A stretch of 64,000 nt of DNA. Origin: JAIOTG01 sp964644045 (GTDB lineage Bacteria; Patescibacteriota; Patescibacteriia; Patescibacteriales; JAGXOH01). The notes below the pieces were generated by a model. It was not told the DNA's origin. It did not search any database and saw only the letters and a program-made list of their open reading frames with translations. Below are positions 1-9,091 of this stretch, in pieces; within the stretch, counting starts at the first letter, position 1, and each line of letters opens with the position of its first letter. A program made the position numbers and the translations under genes. The stretch spans positions 1 through 64,000 of the forward strand of contig CAZXUK010000002.1 in NCBI GenBank assembly GCA_964644045.1. Reading direction: 5' to 3'.

Positions 1-929
1 ATTTAAAAACGAAATCCGAGTCTTTTGGTTACGGAAAAAAAGGCGATAAAAAAGAGAAAGAAGAAAAAGAGAAAAAAGAAAAAGAAGAAAAAGAAAAAAT
101 TGAGAGCGATCTGTCAACTTCGGATTCAAAATCCGTTTCCGGAGAAAAAAAGGAAGGTGTCCCTCCCGAGAAAAAAACGGATTCGGAAACAGCTCAACCG
201 ACAGAGAAAAAAGAAGCCACCCCCGAAGAAGAAGAAGAGGGAAGGGAAGAAGAGGAAAAATATGATCTGGAAAATATTTTGGAGCGCGCCTGGGAGGAAG
301 AAAAAAAAGAGGATAAAGCCGGCAAGGATGTCAAGGATCCTTCGTCTTCCCCGGGAAAAAGCGCAAGTAAAAGCAAACCGCAAAAGAAAGAAAAAGAGGC
401 GGAGAAACAAACCGGAAAGAAAGAAAAGCAGACGGAGCCCCAGGAAGAAATAAAGGTTAAAACAGACGAGTCAGATCAAGATTTTTCCGGTTTTAGCGAG
501 GAATCCCTGCCCCAAAAAAAGAAAGAAAACGCAGGTAAGAAAGAAAAAGAAGGAGATTCTTCCCGTAAAAAAATGATAAGCGATGTTAAAAAAGCTCCCC
601 AATTGGTTAATCCCATAAATGAACTTAAATATATGGATTTGGTCCGTTTTCGCAGGTTAGGGGATGACCCCCGAGCAATAATTTCCCGGATCAAAGAAAA
701 AATAGAGAGCTTGGGGAAGGAATATTTTTATCGTAAAGTCAAAGGAATCCAGGCCTGGAGGGAAAGTCCCGTTAACAAACTTTATTTGAAAATGGGCAGG
801 GAAAGCATAGTTTACAACCAACCTATGGATGATATAATAAAAGCAAGAAAAGAAAAGGACAGGGATTTTTTAACCTCAGAAGAATTTGAAGCGGTAATGG
901 ATTTGAACAGTGAATTAAGACATTATTAG
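1..929 (+). CDS. K/E-rich protein upstream of the T4SS-like genes (5' partial)
   Basis: This frame is open from base 3 to the stop at 927-929, so the gene starts before the window. The first roughly 190 codons are almost entirely Lys, Glu, Ser and Pro, as in a disordered cytoplasmic linker. The last roughly 105 residues are ordinary globular sequence, beginning near INELKYMDLVRFRRLGDDP and ending ...VMDLNSELRHY. No membrane segment is visible in this part. It ends 17 bases before the PrgI-like gene and is probably co-transcribed with the PrgI/TraC/VirB4 set, so a role as an accessory or scaffold of that machine is inferred. I do not recognise the C-terminal domain. The open frame at 25-453 is a shadow of the low-complexity part. 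Confidence 0.7.
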   Translation, partial: LKTKSESFGYGKKGDKKEKEEKEKKEKEEKEKIESDLSTSDSKSVSGEKKEGVPPEKKTDSETAQPTEKKEATPEEEEEGREEEEKYDLENILERAWEEEKKEDKAGKDVKDPSSSPGKSASKSKPQKKEKEAEKQTGKKEKQTEPQEEIKVKTDESDQDFSGFSEESLPQKKKENAGKKEKEGDSSRKKMISDVKKAPQLVNPINELKYMDLVRFRRLGDDPRAIISRIKEKIESLGKEYFYRKVKGIQAWRESPVNKLYLKMGRESIVYNQPMDDIIKARKEKDRDFLTSEEFEAVMDLNSELRHY

Positions 930-946
930 TTTTTAATTAATTAAAT

Positions 947-1387
947 ATGGCTCGAACTTTTACCGTGCCCCAATTTGTGGATGTGGAATCCAAGGTGATC
1001 GGATCTTTGACCGCCCGGCAATTTATGATATGTTTGGCCGGCTGTATTTTAATCGGTATTTCTTATAAGATTTTCAGTTTTTGGATATTTGTGGCGGTGA
1101 GCGTGTTTGTTCTTGTGGTATCCGTAACTTTTGCTTTTATTAAAATAAACGGTCGGCCTTTTCATTTTTTTGTTTTGAATTTTATCCAAACCAGCAGAAG
1201 AGCCAATTTTAGGGTTTGGAACCATAGAAAAGAGATCAAGGAAGCGGAAATAGAGAAAGTTGTTAAAGGGGAAGAGAAGGAAAAATTCGCCAGAGAATCG
1301 CTTGCCCCCTCCCGCCTGAGCGAGTTGGCCTTGGTGGTTGATACCCAGGGTATTTACAAAGGAAGCAAGAAGAAAAATAAATCTTAA
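947..1387 (+). CDS. PrgI family membrane protein (VirB3-like)
   Basis: The 146-aa protein begins MARTFTVPQFVDVESKVIG, the typical opening of PrgI-family proteins, and then has two closely spaced hydrophobic helices at about residues 25-65. The C-terminal half is charged and cytoplasmic. PrgI proteins are small inner-membrane parts of Gram-positive and CPR conjugation or type IV secretion machines, equivalent in position to VirB3, and lie directly before the VirB4 ATPase. The same order is seen here, with a TraC-like gene between. Assignment to the family is firm. Whether the machine moves DNA or protein cannot be told from this window. Confidence 0.85.
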   Translation: MARTFTVPQFVDVESKVIGSLTARQFMICLAGCILIGISYKIFSFWIFVAVSVFVLVVSVTFAFIKINGRPFHFFVLNFIQTSRRANFRVWNHRKEIKEAEIEKVVKGEEKEKFARESLAPSRLSELALVVDTQGIYKGSKKKNKS

Positions 1388-1399
1388 AAAATTTAAAAT

Positions 1400-2083
1400 A
1401 TGGGCAAAGACGAAGACAAAGTAAGCGGCAAAACAAATGTTTCCACCCAGAAATTTTTGGATATTGCGGAAATAAAAGAGGATACGGTGGTGGTGAAAGA
1501 TAACACGGTTAGGGCCATTCTTTTGGTTTCCAGTATTAATTTTGCTTTAAAAAGCGAAGAGGAGCAGAATGCTATTATTTCTTCTTATGTCAGTTTTTTG
1601 AACAATATTGATTTTCCTCTCCAGATTTTGGTTCAATCCCGACAATTCAATATTGAAGGATACATTAGCGATTTGGAAAAGAAAGAAAAAGAACAAACCA
1701 ATGAGCTTTTAAAAATGCAAACCCGGGAATATATACAATATGTCCAGGAATTGGTTTCCATGGGCAATATAATGAACAAGAAATTTTTTATTTGCGTTCC
1801 CTATAACCCTTTATCAGATGAACACAAAAGTTTTTTTCAATCCTTGAAAGAGTCTTTGCGTCCCCGGGCTTTGGTCAAATTAAAACACGAAAAATTTCAA
1901 AGATATAAAAATGAACTGGATATGAGAGTGGATAATGTTATGAGCGCTTTATCTTCCATCGGCTTGAAAGCGACAAGAATGGATACTCAAAGTATTATCG
2001 AATTGTTTTATAACACTTACAACCCGGATACTTTTTCCCAGGAAAGAATGACCGAGATAAAAAATTTAAGAATGAAAGAATAA
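1400..2083 (+). CDS. TraC-like domain protein of a type IV secretion system
   Basis: The 227-aa protein resembles the N-terminal, non-ATPase part of TraC/VirB4 proteins. It has the segment TQKFLDIAEIKEDTVVVKDN, a strand-rich region including FPLQILVQSRQFNIEGY, and a coiled-coil stretch around residues 92-125. No Walker motif is present. It lies 12 bases after the PrgI gene and 4 bases before virB4, so the three are surely co-translated. The likely meaning is that the VirB4 N-terminal domain exists here as an extra free-standing subunit that docks the ATPase on the membrane complex. That role is inferred; the cluster context is seen. Confidence 0.75.
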   Translation: MGKDEDKVSGKTNVSTQKFLDIAEIKEDTVVVKDNTVRAILLVSSINFALKSEEEQNAIISSYVSFLNNIDFPLQILVQSRQFNIEGYISDLEKKEKEQTNELLKMQTREYIQYVQELVSMGNIMNKKFFICVPYNPLSDEHKSFFQSLKESLRPRALVKLKHEKFQRYKNELDMRVDNVMSALSSIGLKATRMDTQSIIELFYNTYNPDTFSQERMTEIKNLRMKE

Positions 2084-2087
2084 TCAA

Positions 2088-4016
2088 ATGTTTTCTAAAA
2101 AGAAAAAAACAAAAGATCAAAAAAAAGAACATTCTCGAGTTTCCGAGGAAGAAAAGAAGGCCGAATCCATTAAGGAGGTAATTGAAGAGGAAAAGGCCTT
2201 TAGGCGAGGGGTTTTATCTGTAAATGATTTAATAGCTCCTTCCGGAGTGCAGGTTACCCATGATTATCTTAAGCTAAACGATAAATTGGTTCGGACTATT
2301 TTTGTAGTCGGTTATCCCCGGTATATCAGCGTGGGCTGGTTTGCTCCCATTATTAATCTGAACGAAACTTTTGATATTACCATGTATTATTATCCCGTTA
2401 ATACCGCTGTTATTTTAAAACAATTAAAAAAGAAAGTGGGAGCCCTGGAAGCCCAAATCATATCCGATTCCGAAAAAGGAGCGGCTCGGGATCCTATTAC
2501 GGAAACCGCTTTACGGGATATAGAGTCTTTGAGAGACGCCCTAACCCAGGGGATAGAAAAATTCTTTCAGTTTGGTCTGTATATAACCATTTACACTAAT
2601 ACCAAAGAAGAGCTGGATCGTTTGACTGTAAGAATTGAAGATATTTTTGGTTCCAAGTTGGTTTATTCCAAAAAAGTTTTCTTTCAAGCCGAGCAGGGCT
2701 TTAATTCCACCTTGCCTCTTTGTAATGATGAGCTTTATATAACCTTTAATATGAATTCTTCTCCGATCGCTTCCTCTTTTCCTTTTATCTCCAGTGATTT
2801 AACCAGTGATAACGGTATTTTATACGGAATTAATCGCCACAATAACAGTTTGATTTTATTTGATCGTTTCAGTTTGCCAAATGCCAATACGGTGGTTTTT
2901 GCCACCTCCGGAGCGGGGAAGAGTTATGCCATCAAATTGGAAATTTTACGTTCTTTGATGATGGGGACCGAAATTATAGTGATTGACCCGGAGAGGGAAT
3001 ATAAACATTTATCCGATGCCGTGGGCGGAACTTATATCAATCTTTCTCTTTCCAGCGAGGAAAAACTTAATCCTTTTGACCTGCCCCGGGCAATCGGGGG
3101 AAACGCCCGCCCCGAAGATATTATCAGGAGCGCGGTAATAACCGTAAAGGGTTTAATTAAATTAATGGTGGGGGATTTAAGTCATGATGAGGATTCAATT
3201 ATGGATAGGGCTCTTTTGGAGACTTATGCCAAGAAAGATATTACTCCGGAGGCGGATCTGTCTCAAGTGGAAGCTCCTATTATGCAGGATCTTCAGGATG
3301 TATTGGAAGGTATGGAAGGAGGGGCGGACTTGGCTTTGCGGTTAAAGAAATATACTAAAGGAACTTTTTCCGGGTTGTTGAATAATCCCACCAATGTGGA
3401 GACAGACAATCAACTGATTTGTTTTTCGGTCCGAGACCTGGAAGATGAGTTAAGACCCATGGCCATTTATACTATTATAAATTATATTTGGAACATAGTC
3501 AGATCGGAGATGAAAAAAAGGATTTTGGCTATTGATGAGGCCTGGTGGTTAATGCAACATGAGGAAAGCGCTAAATTTATTTTTTCTTTGGTAAAAAGAT
3601 GCCGAAAATACTATCTGGGAGTGACTACCATCACCCAGGATGTGAATGATTTTTTAACTTCAGAATATGGTCAGGCCATTGTTACCAACTCTTCCTTGCA
3701 GCTTTTGTTAAAACAGTCCTCGGCGGCCATAGACTTAATCCAGAAAACTTTTATGTTAACCGAGGGGGAAAAGTACCTGCTCCTGGAATCCGGAGTGGGA
3801 GAGGGAATTATGTTTGCGGGCAACAAACATGCCGCTATTAAGGTAGTGGCTTCTTATAGCGAAGACCAGATTATAACCTCTGACCCCGAACAGCTTTTAG
3901 AGATCAAGGAGGCCAAGAAGGAATTCGCCCGGGAAAAAGGATTGACAGATGATAACGAGGGCGGAGAAGAGGAAAAAGAACAAGCTCCTCAAGCTCCCCA
4001 GGACATGGATATTTAA
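2088..4016 (+). CDS. virB4: VirB4 family type IV secretion ATPase
   Basis: The 642-aa protein has a lysine/glutamate-rich N-terminus, a TraC/VirB4 N-terminal domain, and a C-terminal RecA-like motor. The Walker A motif TSGAGKSY is near residue 273 and the Walker B motif ILAIDEAWWLM near residue 480. A downstream TTITQDVNDF segment is typical of VirB4/TraC. The protein is cytoplasmic and membrane-associated, and would power substrate transfer or pilus assembly. The acidic C-terminal tail (GGEEEKEQ) is probably disordered. The start has an almost direct junction with the TraC-like gene. The family is certain; the substrate is unknown, and no relaxase, coupling protein or VirB6 lies in this window. 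Confidence 0.93.
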   Translation: MFSKKKKTKDQKKEHSRVSEEEKKAESIKEVIEEEKAFRRGVLSVNDLIAPSGVQVTHDYLKLNDKLVRTIFVVGYPRYISVGWFAPIINLNETFDITMYYYPVNTAVILKQLKKKVGALEAQIISDSEKGAARDPITETALRDIESLRDALTQGIEKFFQFGLYITIYTNTKEELDRLTVRIEDIFGSKLVYSKKVFFQAEQGFNSTLPLCNDELYITFNMNSSPIASSFPFISSDLTSDNGILYGINRHNNSLILFDRFSLPNANTVVFATSGAGKSYAIKLEILRSLMMGTEIIVIDPEREYKHLSDAVGGTYINLSLSSEEKLNPFDLPRAIGGNARPEDIIRSAVITVKGLIKLMVGDLSHDEDSIMDRALLETYAKKDITPEADLSQVEAPIMQDLQDVLEGMEGGADLALRLKKYTKGTFSGLLNNPTNVETDNQLICFSVRDLEDELRPMAIYTIINYIWNIVRSEMKKRILAIDEAWWLMQHEESAKFIFSLVKRCRKYYLGVTTITQDVNDFLTSEYGQAIVTNSSLQLLLKQSSAAIDLIQKTFMLTEGEKYLLLESGVGEGIMFAGNKHAAIKVVASYSEDQIITSDPEQLLEIKEAKKEFAREKGLTDDNEGGEEEKEQAPQAPQDMDI

Positions 4017-4040
4017 TAATTAATAATTTATAATAAAAAT

Positions 4041-4712
4041 ATGCCTCAATTGAACAATAATCAGGAAAAACAAAAAGAAGAAAAGAAGAAAAGTTTAATA
4101 TTTTTTATATTAATGTTTGTTTTGTTGATTTTAATAGTTTTGATCGTTTATTTTTTGTTTTTTTATGATTTTTCCCAAAAGAAAGTTGACACCTCTCCGC
4201 AAAAGACCTCTCAGGAGCAAGAGCAGCTTCCTTCGAGTGAAGAAAAGCAGAGTAAAACCTCCAAAGAAGAAGAAACTCCAAGTTTTGAAGTTACTCCACC
4301 GGAAGAACAGTCGAATTTTTCCGACAAGGCCTCGTTTACGGAGACCGACCTGAAGAAGCTGGCCTCTTCTTTTGCCGAAAGATTCGGAAGTTATTCCAAT
4401 CAATCCCAATATGATAATCTTAAGGATTTAAAAATTTTTATGAGCGAAGACATGAAGAAGTGGGCGGAAGATTATATTAAGAAGCAGTTGGAAGAAGAAT
4501 ATTCCCAGAGTTATTACGGAATTTTAAGCAAGGCGGTTACATCCCAAGTAGAAAAATTTAATCCCGACGCCGGTCAGGCCCGAGCTTTGGTCAAGACCCA
4601 AAGAATAGAAAGTAAGGAAGGGAAAGAGGATAAGGTTTTTTATCAGGATTTGACCCTTGATTTTATTAAGCAAGGAGATTCTTGGAAAGTGGATAGAGCC
4701 GAATGGCAATAA
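4041..4712 (+). CDS. single-pass membrane protein of the T4SS-like cluster
   Basis: The 223-aa protein has a short basic N-terminus and one strong transmembrane helix at about residues 19-42. A Ser/Glu/Pro-rich linker follows, then an outward-facing C-terminal domain of about 130 residues beginning FTETDLKKLASSFAERFG. Its topology and position after virB4 recall VirB8-type proteins (one helix plus an NTF2-like domain), but I cannot confirm that fold from sequence alone. It sits 24 bases after virB4 and 10 bases before the DsbA-like gene. Treated as a conserved protein of unknown function tied to this cluster. Confidence 0.7.
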   Translation: MPQLNNNQEKQKEEKKKSLIFFILMFVLLILIVLIVYFLFFYDFSQKKVDTSPQKTSQEQEQLPSSEEKQSKTSKEEETPSFEVTPPEEQSNFSDKASFTETDLKKLASSFAERFGSYSNQSQYDNLKDLKIFMSEDMKKWAEDYIKKQLEEEYSQSYYGILSKAVTSQVEKFNPDAGQARALVKTQRIESKEGKEDKVFYQDLTLDFIKQGDSWKVDRAEWQ

Positions 4713-4722
4713 CAATAATTTT

Positions 4723-5532
4723 ATGAAATTTTTGGGAACAAACAATTTTTCCACCAAGATCTTCGTTTTAGCTTCCCTGGGAAGCGTGTTTTTATTATAT
4801 CTATTTTTTCAATTTTCTTTTCTTTATTTGGATAATTTTCAATTTTTTTCGTGGGAACAAAATCAGGATAATTTTTCCGTTTCCGCCTTTGATAAAACAG
4901 AAAAAGAAAAAACTGAATCTGATTATCGTAATTATTATGATTATACCCGGGAAACAAACGGAAAGAATAAGGATATGTTTATAACCAGGAACCCCGAATT
5001 GGGTGAAAAAGTTACCAGTCCGGTTCTGGACTCCTCCGATCCTTCCCGGGGAGATAAAGATAGTCAAGTTACAATTGTGGTATATTCCGATTTTGCTTGT
5101 AGTTTTTGCGCGGAACAGGAAGAAATGATCAGGGAGTTGATCAAGAAAGAATACCTCGGTAAGGTGAGGTTAATTCGTAAAGATTTTCCCGAAAACGACA
5201 AAGAATCCTTTTCTTGGCGGGCGGCCAGAGCCGCTCGTTGCGCCGAGCAGCAAGGGAAATATTGGGAATATCATAATTTACTTTCCCAAGCGGAAAAAGA
5301 ATTCGGAAAAGAAAGATTCATTAATTTGGCTCGTCAAACCGGAGCAAACAAGGAAGAATTTCAAAATTGTTATGAAAAAAAAGAAGTGGACAATTTGATT
5401 ATGAAAAACATCAAAGAAGCGAATGATCTGGGCTTGCCCGGCGTCCCTTATTTTTATATTAACGAACAAGAGATTTTGGGGAAATTAAGCGAAACAGAGT
5501 TAAAAAGAATAATCAAAATGGAATTGGATTAA
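4723..5532 (+). CDS. DsbA-like thiol-disulfide oxidoreductase, membrane-anchored
   Basis: I place the start at the ATG at 4723, not the in-frame TTG at 4657, because the upstream extension lies inside the previous gene. The result is a 269-aa protein with an N-terminal membrane anchor (about residues 10-33), a linker, and a thioredoxin-fold domain of the DsbA/BdbD type. The active site is CSFC within VVYSDFACSFCAEQEEM, and the cis-proline loop is LGLPGVPYF. It would form or rearrange disulfides in proteins outside the membrane. A natural client would be the neighbouring secretion apparatus or pilins, which is an inference. It ends one base before radA. Confidence 0.85.
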   Translation: MKFLGTNNFSTKIFVLASLGSVFLLYLFFQFSFLYLDNFQFFSWEQNQDNFSVSAFDKTEKEKTESDYRNYYDYTRETNGKNKDMFITRNPELGEKVTSPVLDSSDPSRGDKDSQVTIVVYSDFACSFCAEQEEMIRELIKKEYLGKVRLIRKDFPENDKESFSWRAARAARCAEQQGKYWEYHNLLSQAEKEFGKERFINLARQTGANKEEFQNCYEKKEVDNLIMKNIKEANDLGLPGVPYFYINEQEILGKLSETELKRIIKMELD

Positions 5533-5533
5533 T

Positions 5534-6889
5534 ATGGCTGAAAAACATCAAAATTTATATGTTTGTTCTAATTGCGGCGCCCAGTTCCCTAAATGGAATG
5601 GGCGTTGTTTAGAGTGCGGAAAATGGGGAACCCTGCAGTCGGAAACAGTTACCGGAGAGGGAAGGAAGGGGGATAAAAACATCGGAGAACCGGCGGAAAT
5701 TCTGGATCTGGAAAAAATTAAGACGGAAGATCAGTCCCGGTTAAAAACTGAAATAGAAGAGGTGGATCGTGTCTTTGGCGGCGGGTTGGTTCCCGGCTCT
5801 TTGGTTTTATTGGGAGGAGAGCCGGGTATAGGCAAATCCACCCTAGTGGCCCAAATAGCAGACAAGGTGGGCGACTCCGCTTCAGAAATAGTTTATATCA
5901 GTGGGGAAGAATCCGGCTACCAAATTAAGACTCGCCTGGAGAGATTGGATTGTCTTTTAAAAAAGATTAAATTTATGAGTGAAACCGATGTGGATAAAAT
6001 TTTAGCCGGTTTATCCCGAACAGTTCCTCCCTTGGTTATAGTGGACTCTATTCAAACTGTTTATTCGGGAGAATCTGATTCCGAAGCCGGAGGTGTGAGC
6101 CAAATCCGTATGTGTACGGTTAAATTTTTGGAATGGGCCAAGAAAAATAACGTCACGGTTTTAATTATCGGCCATGTTACCAAGGACGGGCAAGTAGCGG
6201 GTCCTAAAACCTTGGAGCATATTGTGGATACGGTGGTTTATTTGGAGAAGGAAATAAATCATAATTATTCCCTTTTGCGGGCGGTTAAGAATCGTTTCGG
6301 TTCGGTTAACGAAATCGGAGTGTTTGAAATGACCGGTTCCGGTTTTCAGGAGGTCAAAAATCCTTCCCAAGCATTTTTGGGAGAGCCCGGGGCGCGGGTA
6401 TCCGGATCGGTAATAAGCTGTATTCGGGAAGGAACCCGCCCCTTTTTAGTAAATGTTCAATCTTTGGTGAGTAAAACTTTATTTGGTTATCCGCAAAGAA
6501 AAGCGTCGGGAATTGATGTAAATAAACTTCAGATCTTAACTTCGGTTATTTCCAAGCGCACCAAAGTGAATTTGGCAAATCAAGATGTGGTGGTTAATTT
6601 GGCCGGAGGACTAAAAGCCAAGGACCCTTCCTTGGATTTGGCGATTTGTTTGGCTGTTGTTTCCTCTGTTTTGAATCAGGTAATTGATAGGGACAGGATT
6701 GTTTTAGGGGAAGTGGGTCTGGGAGGAGAGGTGAGAAAAGTGGCAAATTTGGAAGAAAGATTAAAAGAGGCGGAACGACTGGGCTTTAAAAAAGCGATTA
6801 TTCCCGAAGTTAAAGTAAAAGAATCAAAATTAGAGTTGATAAAAATATCTAAAATTAGCGAAATAATAAATTTATTTAAACAAAACTGA
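5534..6889 (+). CDS. radA: DNA repair protein RadA (Sms)
   Basis: The 451-aa length matches RadA of other bacteria. An N-terminal C4 zinc finger is visible (CSNCGAQFPKWNGRCLECG, residues 11-29). The RecA-like domain has Walker A GGEPGIGKST near residue 93 and the RadA-specific KNRFG motif near residue 251. The C-terminal 180 residues form a Lon-protease-like domain that lacks proteolytic activity in this family. RadA is a branch-migration helicase in recombinational repair. Only one base separates it from the DsbA-like gene. It ends in TGA, which shows that TGA is a stop codon in this genome. It converges on recG with 6 bases between the stops. Confidence 0.97.
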   Translation: MAEKHQNLYVCSNCGAQFPKWNGRCLECGKWGTLQSETVTGEGRKGDKNIGEPAEILDLEKIKTEDQSRLKTEIEEVDRVFGGGLVPGSLVLLGGEPGIGKSTLVAQIADKVGDSASEIVYISGEESGYQIKTRLERLDCLLKKIKFMSETDVDKILAGLSRTVPPLVIVDSIQTVYSGESDSEAGGVSQIRMCTVKFLEWAKKNNVTVLIIGHVTKDGQVAGPKTLEHIVDTVVYLEKEINHNYSLLRAVKNRFGSVNEIGVFEMTGSGFQEVKNPSQAFLGEPGARVSGSVISCIREGTRPFLVNVQSLVSKTLFGYPQRKASGIDVNKLQILTSVISKRTKVNLANQDVVVNLAGGLKAKDPSLDLAICLAVVSSVLNQVIDRDRIVLGEVGLGGEVRKVANLEERLKEAERLGFKKAIIPEVKVKESKLELIKISKISEIINLFKQN

Positions 6890-6895
6890 TTTTAT

Positions 6896-8977
6896 TTATT
6901 CCCAGTGAATGTTTTTTTTCCAATTTTCAAATTTTTCTTTTAAGCGCGGAAGCGTGTTTAGATTCGGGTCTTTACTGATCAGTTTTTGCGCTTCTTCTTG
7001 CGCTTCTTTCATTAATTTATAGTCAAAAAGATCGGCTATTTTTAATTCCGGAAAACCGCTTTGGGAGGTGCCGAAAATATTGCCCGATCCCCTTAACTTT
7101 AAATCCGTTTTTGCCAGGGCGAATCCGTCTTGATTTTTTTCTAAGGAATAAAGTCTTTCCCGGGTATTTTGGGATTGTTTATCCGTAAATAAAAAACAAT
7201 AGGATTGATGTTCCCCTCTTCCCACTCGTCCCCGGAATTGATGCAGTTGAGCCAAGCCGAATCTTTCCGCTCCCTCTATGACCATAATTGAGGCATTGGG
7301 GATATCCACTCCCACCTCTACTACTGAAGTGGAAACCAGAATATCATAGTGATGGTTTAGGAAATCCTTCATAATTTTTTCTTTTTCCGAGGGTTTGAGT
7401 TTTCCGTGCAGAAGAGCGATTTTTTTGTTCGGAAAAATTTCATCCTTTAGTTTTTTATACTCTTCCCGTACCGATTTTATTTCCAATTTATCTGAAGGAT
7501 CTATAAGGGGGCAGATAAAGAAAACTTGCCTTCCCTCTTCTATTTTTTCCCTAATAAAATTGTAGGCCTTATTTCTTTTTTCTTCCGGCACCACTTTGGT
7601 TATGATTTTTTTTCTGCCTTGGGGGAGTTCGTCTATCAAGGAAATGTCCAGATCTCCGAAAAGCCCCAGGGCCAGAGTGCGGGGAATAGGGGTGGCGGTC
7701 AAGGAAAGCAGATGGGGAATAGTGTTTTTGTCTCCGGATTTTTGGATTAAGGTTTTTCTTTGCTCCACCCCGAAACGATGCTGTTCGTCTATAACGGCTA
7801 AATCCAGGTCGGAAAAAAATATTTTCTCTTGAATCAAAGAATGGGTTCCGATTATGATCTGGCATTCTTGCGCCATTTTATTTATTTTTTCTTTTTTGTT
7901 TTGATTTTCAGTTAATTTTTGAGGTCGGCTTTTTTGCGCGCTTCTGCTTACAAGACCTATTTTTATTCGGGGAAAATCCTCAAGAAGCTTGGAAATGGAA
8001 TTAAAGTGTTGTTCCGCCAGTATTTCCGTGGGCACCATTAAAACGGATTGTTTGTTGTTTAGAGCGGTATTTAACATAGTCAAAACAGCCACCAAAGTTT
8101 TGCCACTACCCACTTCACCCTCCAAAAGCCGGACCATGGGTTGTTTTTTTCCCAAGTCCTGAATAATTTCCCAGGCGCTTTTTCTTTGGGCGGTGGTAAG
8201 TTGAAAAGGCAAACTTTTAACAAAATTTTGGATTTCCTTTTCTTTGAATTCCATTGCTTCCGCTTGAGAATTTTTTATTTCTCTTCTGGCGATTTGAGAT
8301 TTTAATTGGAGTAGGAAAAGCTCATCAAAAGAAAGGCGCCTGCGGGCTTCTTCCAGTTTTTTAAAGTTTTGAGGAAAATGTATTTGTTTTAGAGCTTGAT
8401 TCAGGGGGAGTAAATTTAGTTTTTCCCTGATCTCCTCGGGGAGCCAGTCCGAGGATTTTTTTATCAAAGGAAGGATTGATTTTAGGGCGAATCTGATTTG
8501 TTTGGAAGTTAGCTTTTCCGTGGTATGGTAGCGGGGAACAATTCCTTGGGTGTGGACGGCTGGAGAACGGGGAGTAATTTTTTCATAATTCGGGGAAACC
8601 AGGGTTAGCACACCCAGGTTATTTTTAATTTTTCCGGTTAAAGATACTTTGTTTCCTATTTTTAAGTTTTGAGTCAAAAAAGCTTGATTGAACCAAATCA
8701 CTTTTATTTCCTCGGTTTCGTCTTTTATCAAGGCCTCGGTTAGGTTTGTTTTTTTGTTTTTACTCCGTCTATTTTGGATCAATTCAATTTTTCCCACTAT
8801 ATTTACTTCTTCTCCCTCTTGTACATCTTTTATTTTTTGGGAATGACTGAAATCATCATAGCGAAAAGGAAAATGAAAAACCAAATCCTTAAGATTTTCA
8901 ATTCTCAATTTTTTAAAGCGAGCGGTTGTAGTGGGGCCCAGGCCCGGAATTTCACTCAGAGAACTTGTCCAGTTCAT
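6896..8977 (-). CDS. recG: ATP-dependent DNA helicase RecG
   Basis: The 693-aa length is usual for RecG. The N-terminus has a helix-hairpin-helix-like segment (LSEIPGLGPTTTARFKKL) and the HFPFRYDD motif, followed by the wedge/OB domain. The helicase core shows Walker A GEVGSGKT, the box VIDEQHRFGVEQR (DEQH instead of DEAD, typical of RecG), SLTATPIPRTL, and the C-terminal motor with RGRVGRGEHQSYC. RecG remodels stalled forks and Holliday junctions. Its start lies close to the tRNA-Arg repeat region. The pairing with radA puts two fork-rescue enzymes side by side. Confidence 0.97.
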   Translation of the reverse strand: MNWTSSLSEIPGLGPTTTARFKKLRIENLKDLVFHFPFRYDDFSHSQKIKDVQEGEEVNIVGKIELIQNRRSKNKKTNLTEALIKDETEEIKVIWFNQAFLTQNLKIGNKVSLTGKIKNNLGVLTLVSPNYEKITPRSPAVHTQGIVPRYHTTEKLTSKQIRFALKSILPLIKKSSDWLPEEIREKLNLLPLNQALKQIHFPQNFKKLEEARRRLSFDELFLLQLKSQIARREIKNSQAEAMEFKEKEIQNFVKSLPFQLTTAQRKSAWEIIQDLGKKQPMVRLLEGEVGSGKTLVAVLTMLNTALNNKQSVLMVPTEILAEQHFNSISKLLEDFPRIKIGLVSRSAQKSRPQKLTENQNKKEKINKMAQECQIIIGTHSLIQEKIFFSDLDLAVIDEQHRFGVEQRKTLIQKSGDKNTIPHLLSLTATPIPRTLALGLFGDLDISLIDELPQGRKKIITKVVPEEKRNKAYNFIREKIEEGRQVFFICPLIDPSDKLEIKSVREEYKKLKDEIFPNKKIALLHGKLKPSEKEKIMKDFLNHHYDILVSTSVVEVGVDIPNASIMVIEGAERFGLAQLHQFRGRVGRGEHQSYCFLFTDKQSQNTRERLYSLEKNQDGFALAKTDLKLRGSGNIFGTSQSGFPELKIADLFDYKLMKEAQEEAQKLISKDPNLNTLPRLKEKFENWKKNIHWE

Positions 8978-9000
8978 ATTTTTAAGAGATTTTTAAAAAT

Positions 9001-9064
9001 GCGCCCTCAAGAGGACTTGCCCCGCATTCGCGGGGTTACCCGGCGTCTGCCGGGTAAAACCAAT
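9001..9064 (-). repeat. copy of the tRNA-Arg 3' end with two GC-rich hairpins
   Basis: On the plus strand, bases 9001-9019 are identical to bases 9094-9112 of the tRNA-Arg gene. The copied part runs from the T-loop through the acceptor 3' strand and the discriminator base. The 5' half of the tRNA is absent, so this is not a tRNA gene. It is joined to two perfect hairpins, CCCCGC/GCGGGG with loop ATTC and ACCCGGC/GCCGGGT with loop GTCT. In transcription order the unit lies just downstream of the tRNA, the same arrangement as the 70-bp repeats behind the tRNA-Ser genes. Confidence 0.7.
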
Positions 9065-9091
9065 TTTATAAAAATTGATTTTTTTAAATAT

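Noticed and set aside
25..453. Lysine/arginine-rich open frame of 142 aa at the left edge
   Set aside because: It is an alternative frame of the low-complexity AAG/GAA-rich part of the partial gene that ends at 929, and has no ribosome site.
4657..4722. Earlier TTG start of the DsbA-like gene
   Set aside because: It lies within the preceding gene; the ATG at 4723 gives a normal membrane anchor.
9001..9064. Second tRNA-Arg gene
   Set aside because: Only the 3' part is present; there is no D-arm, anticodon arm or 5' acceptor strand.
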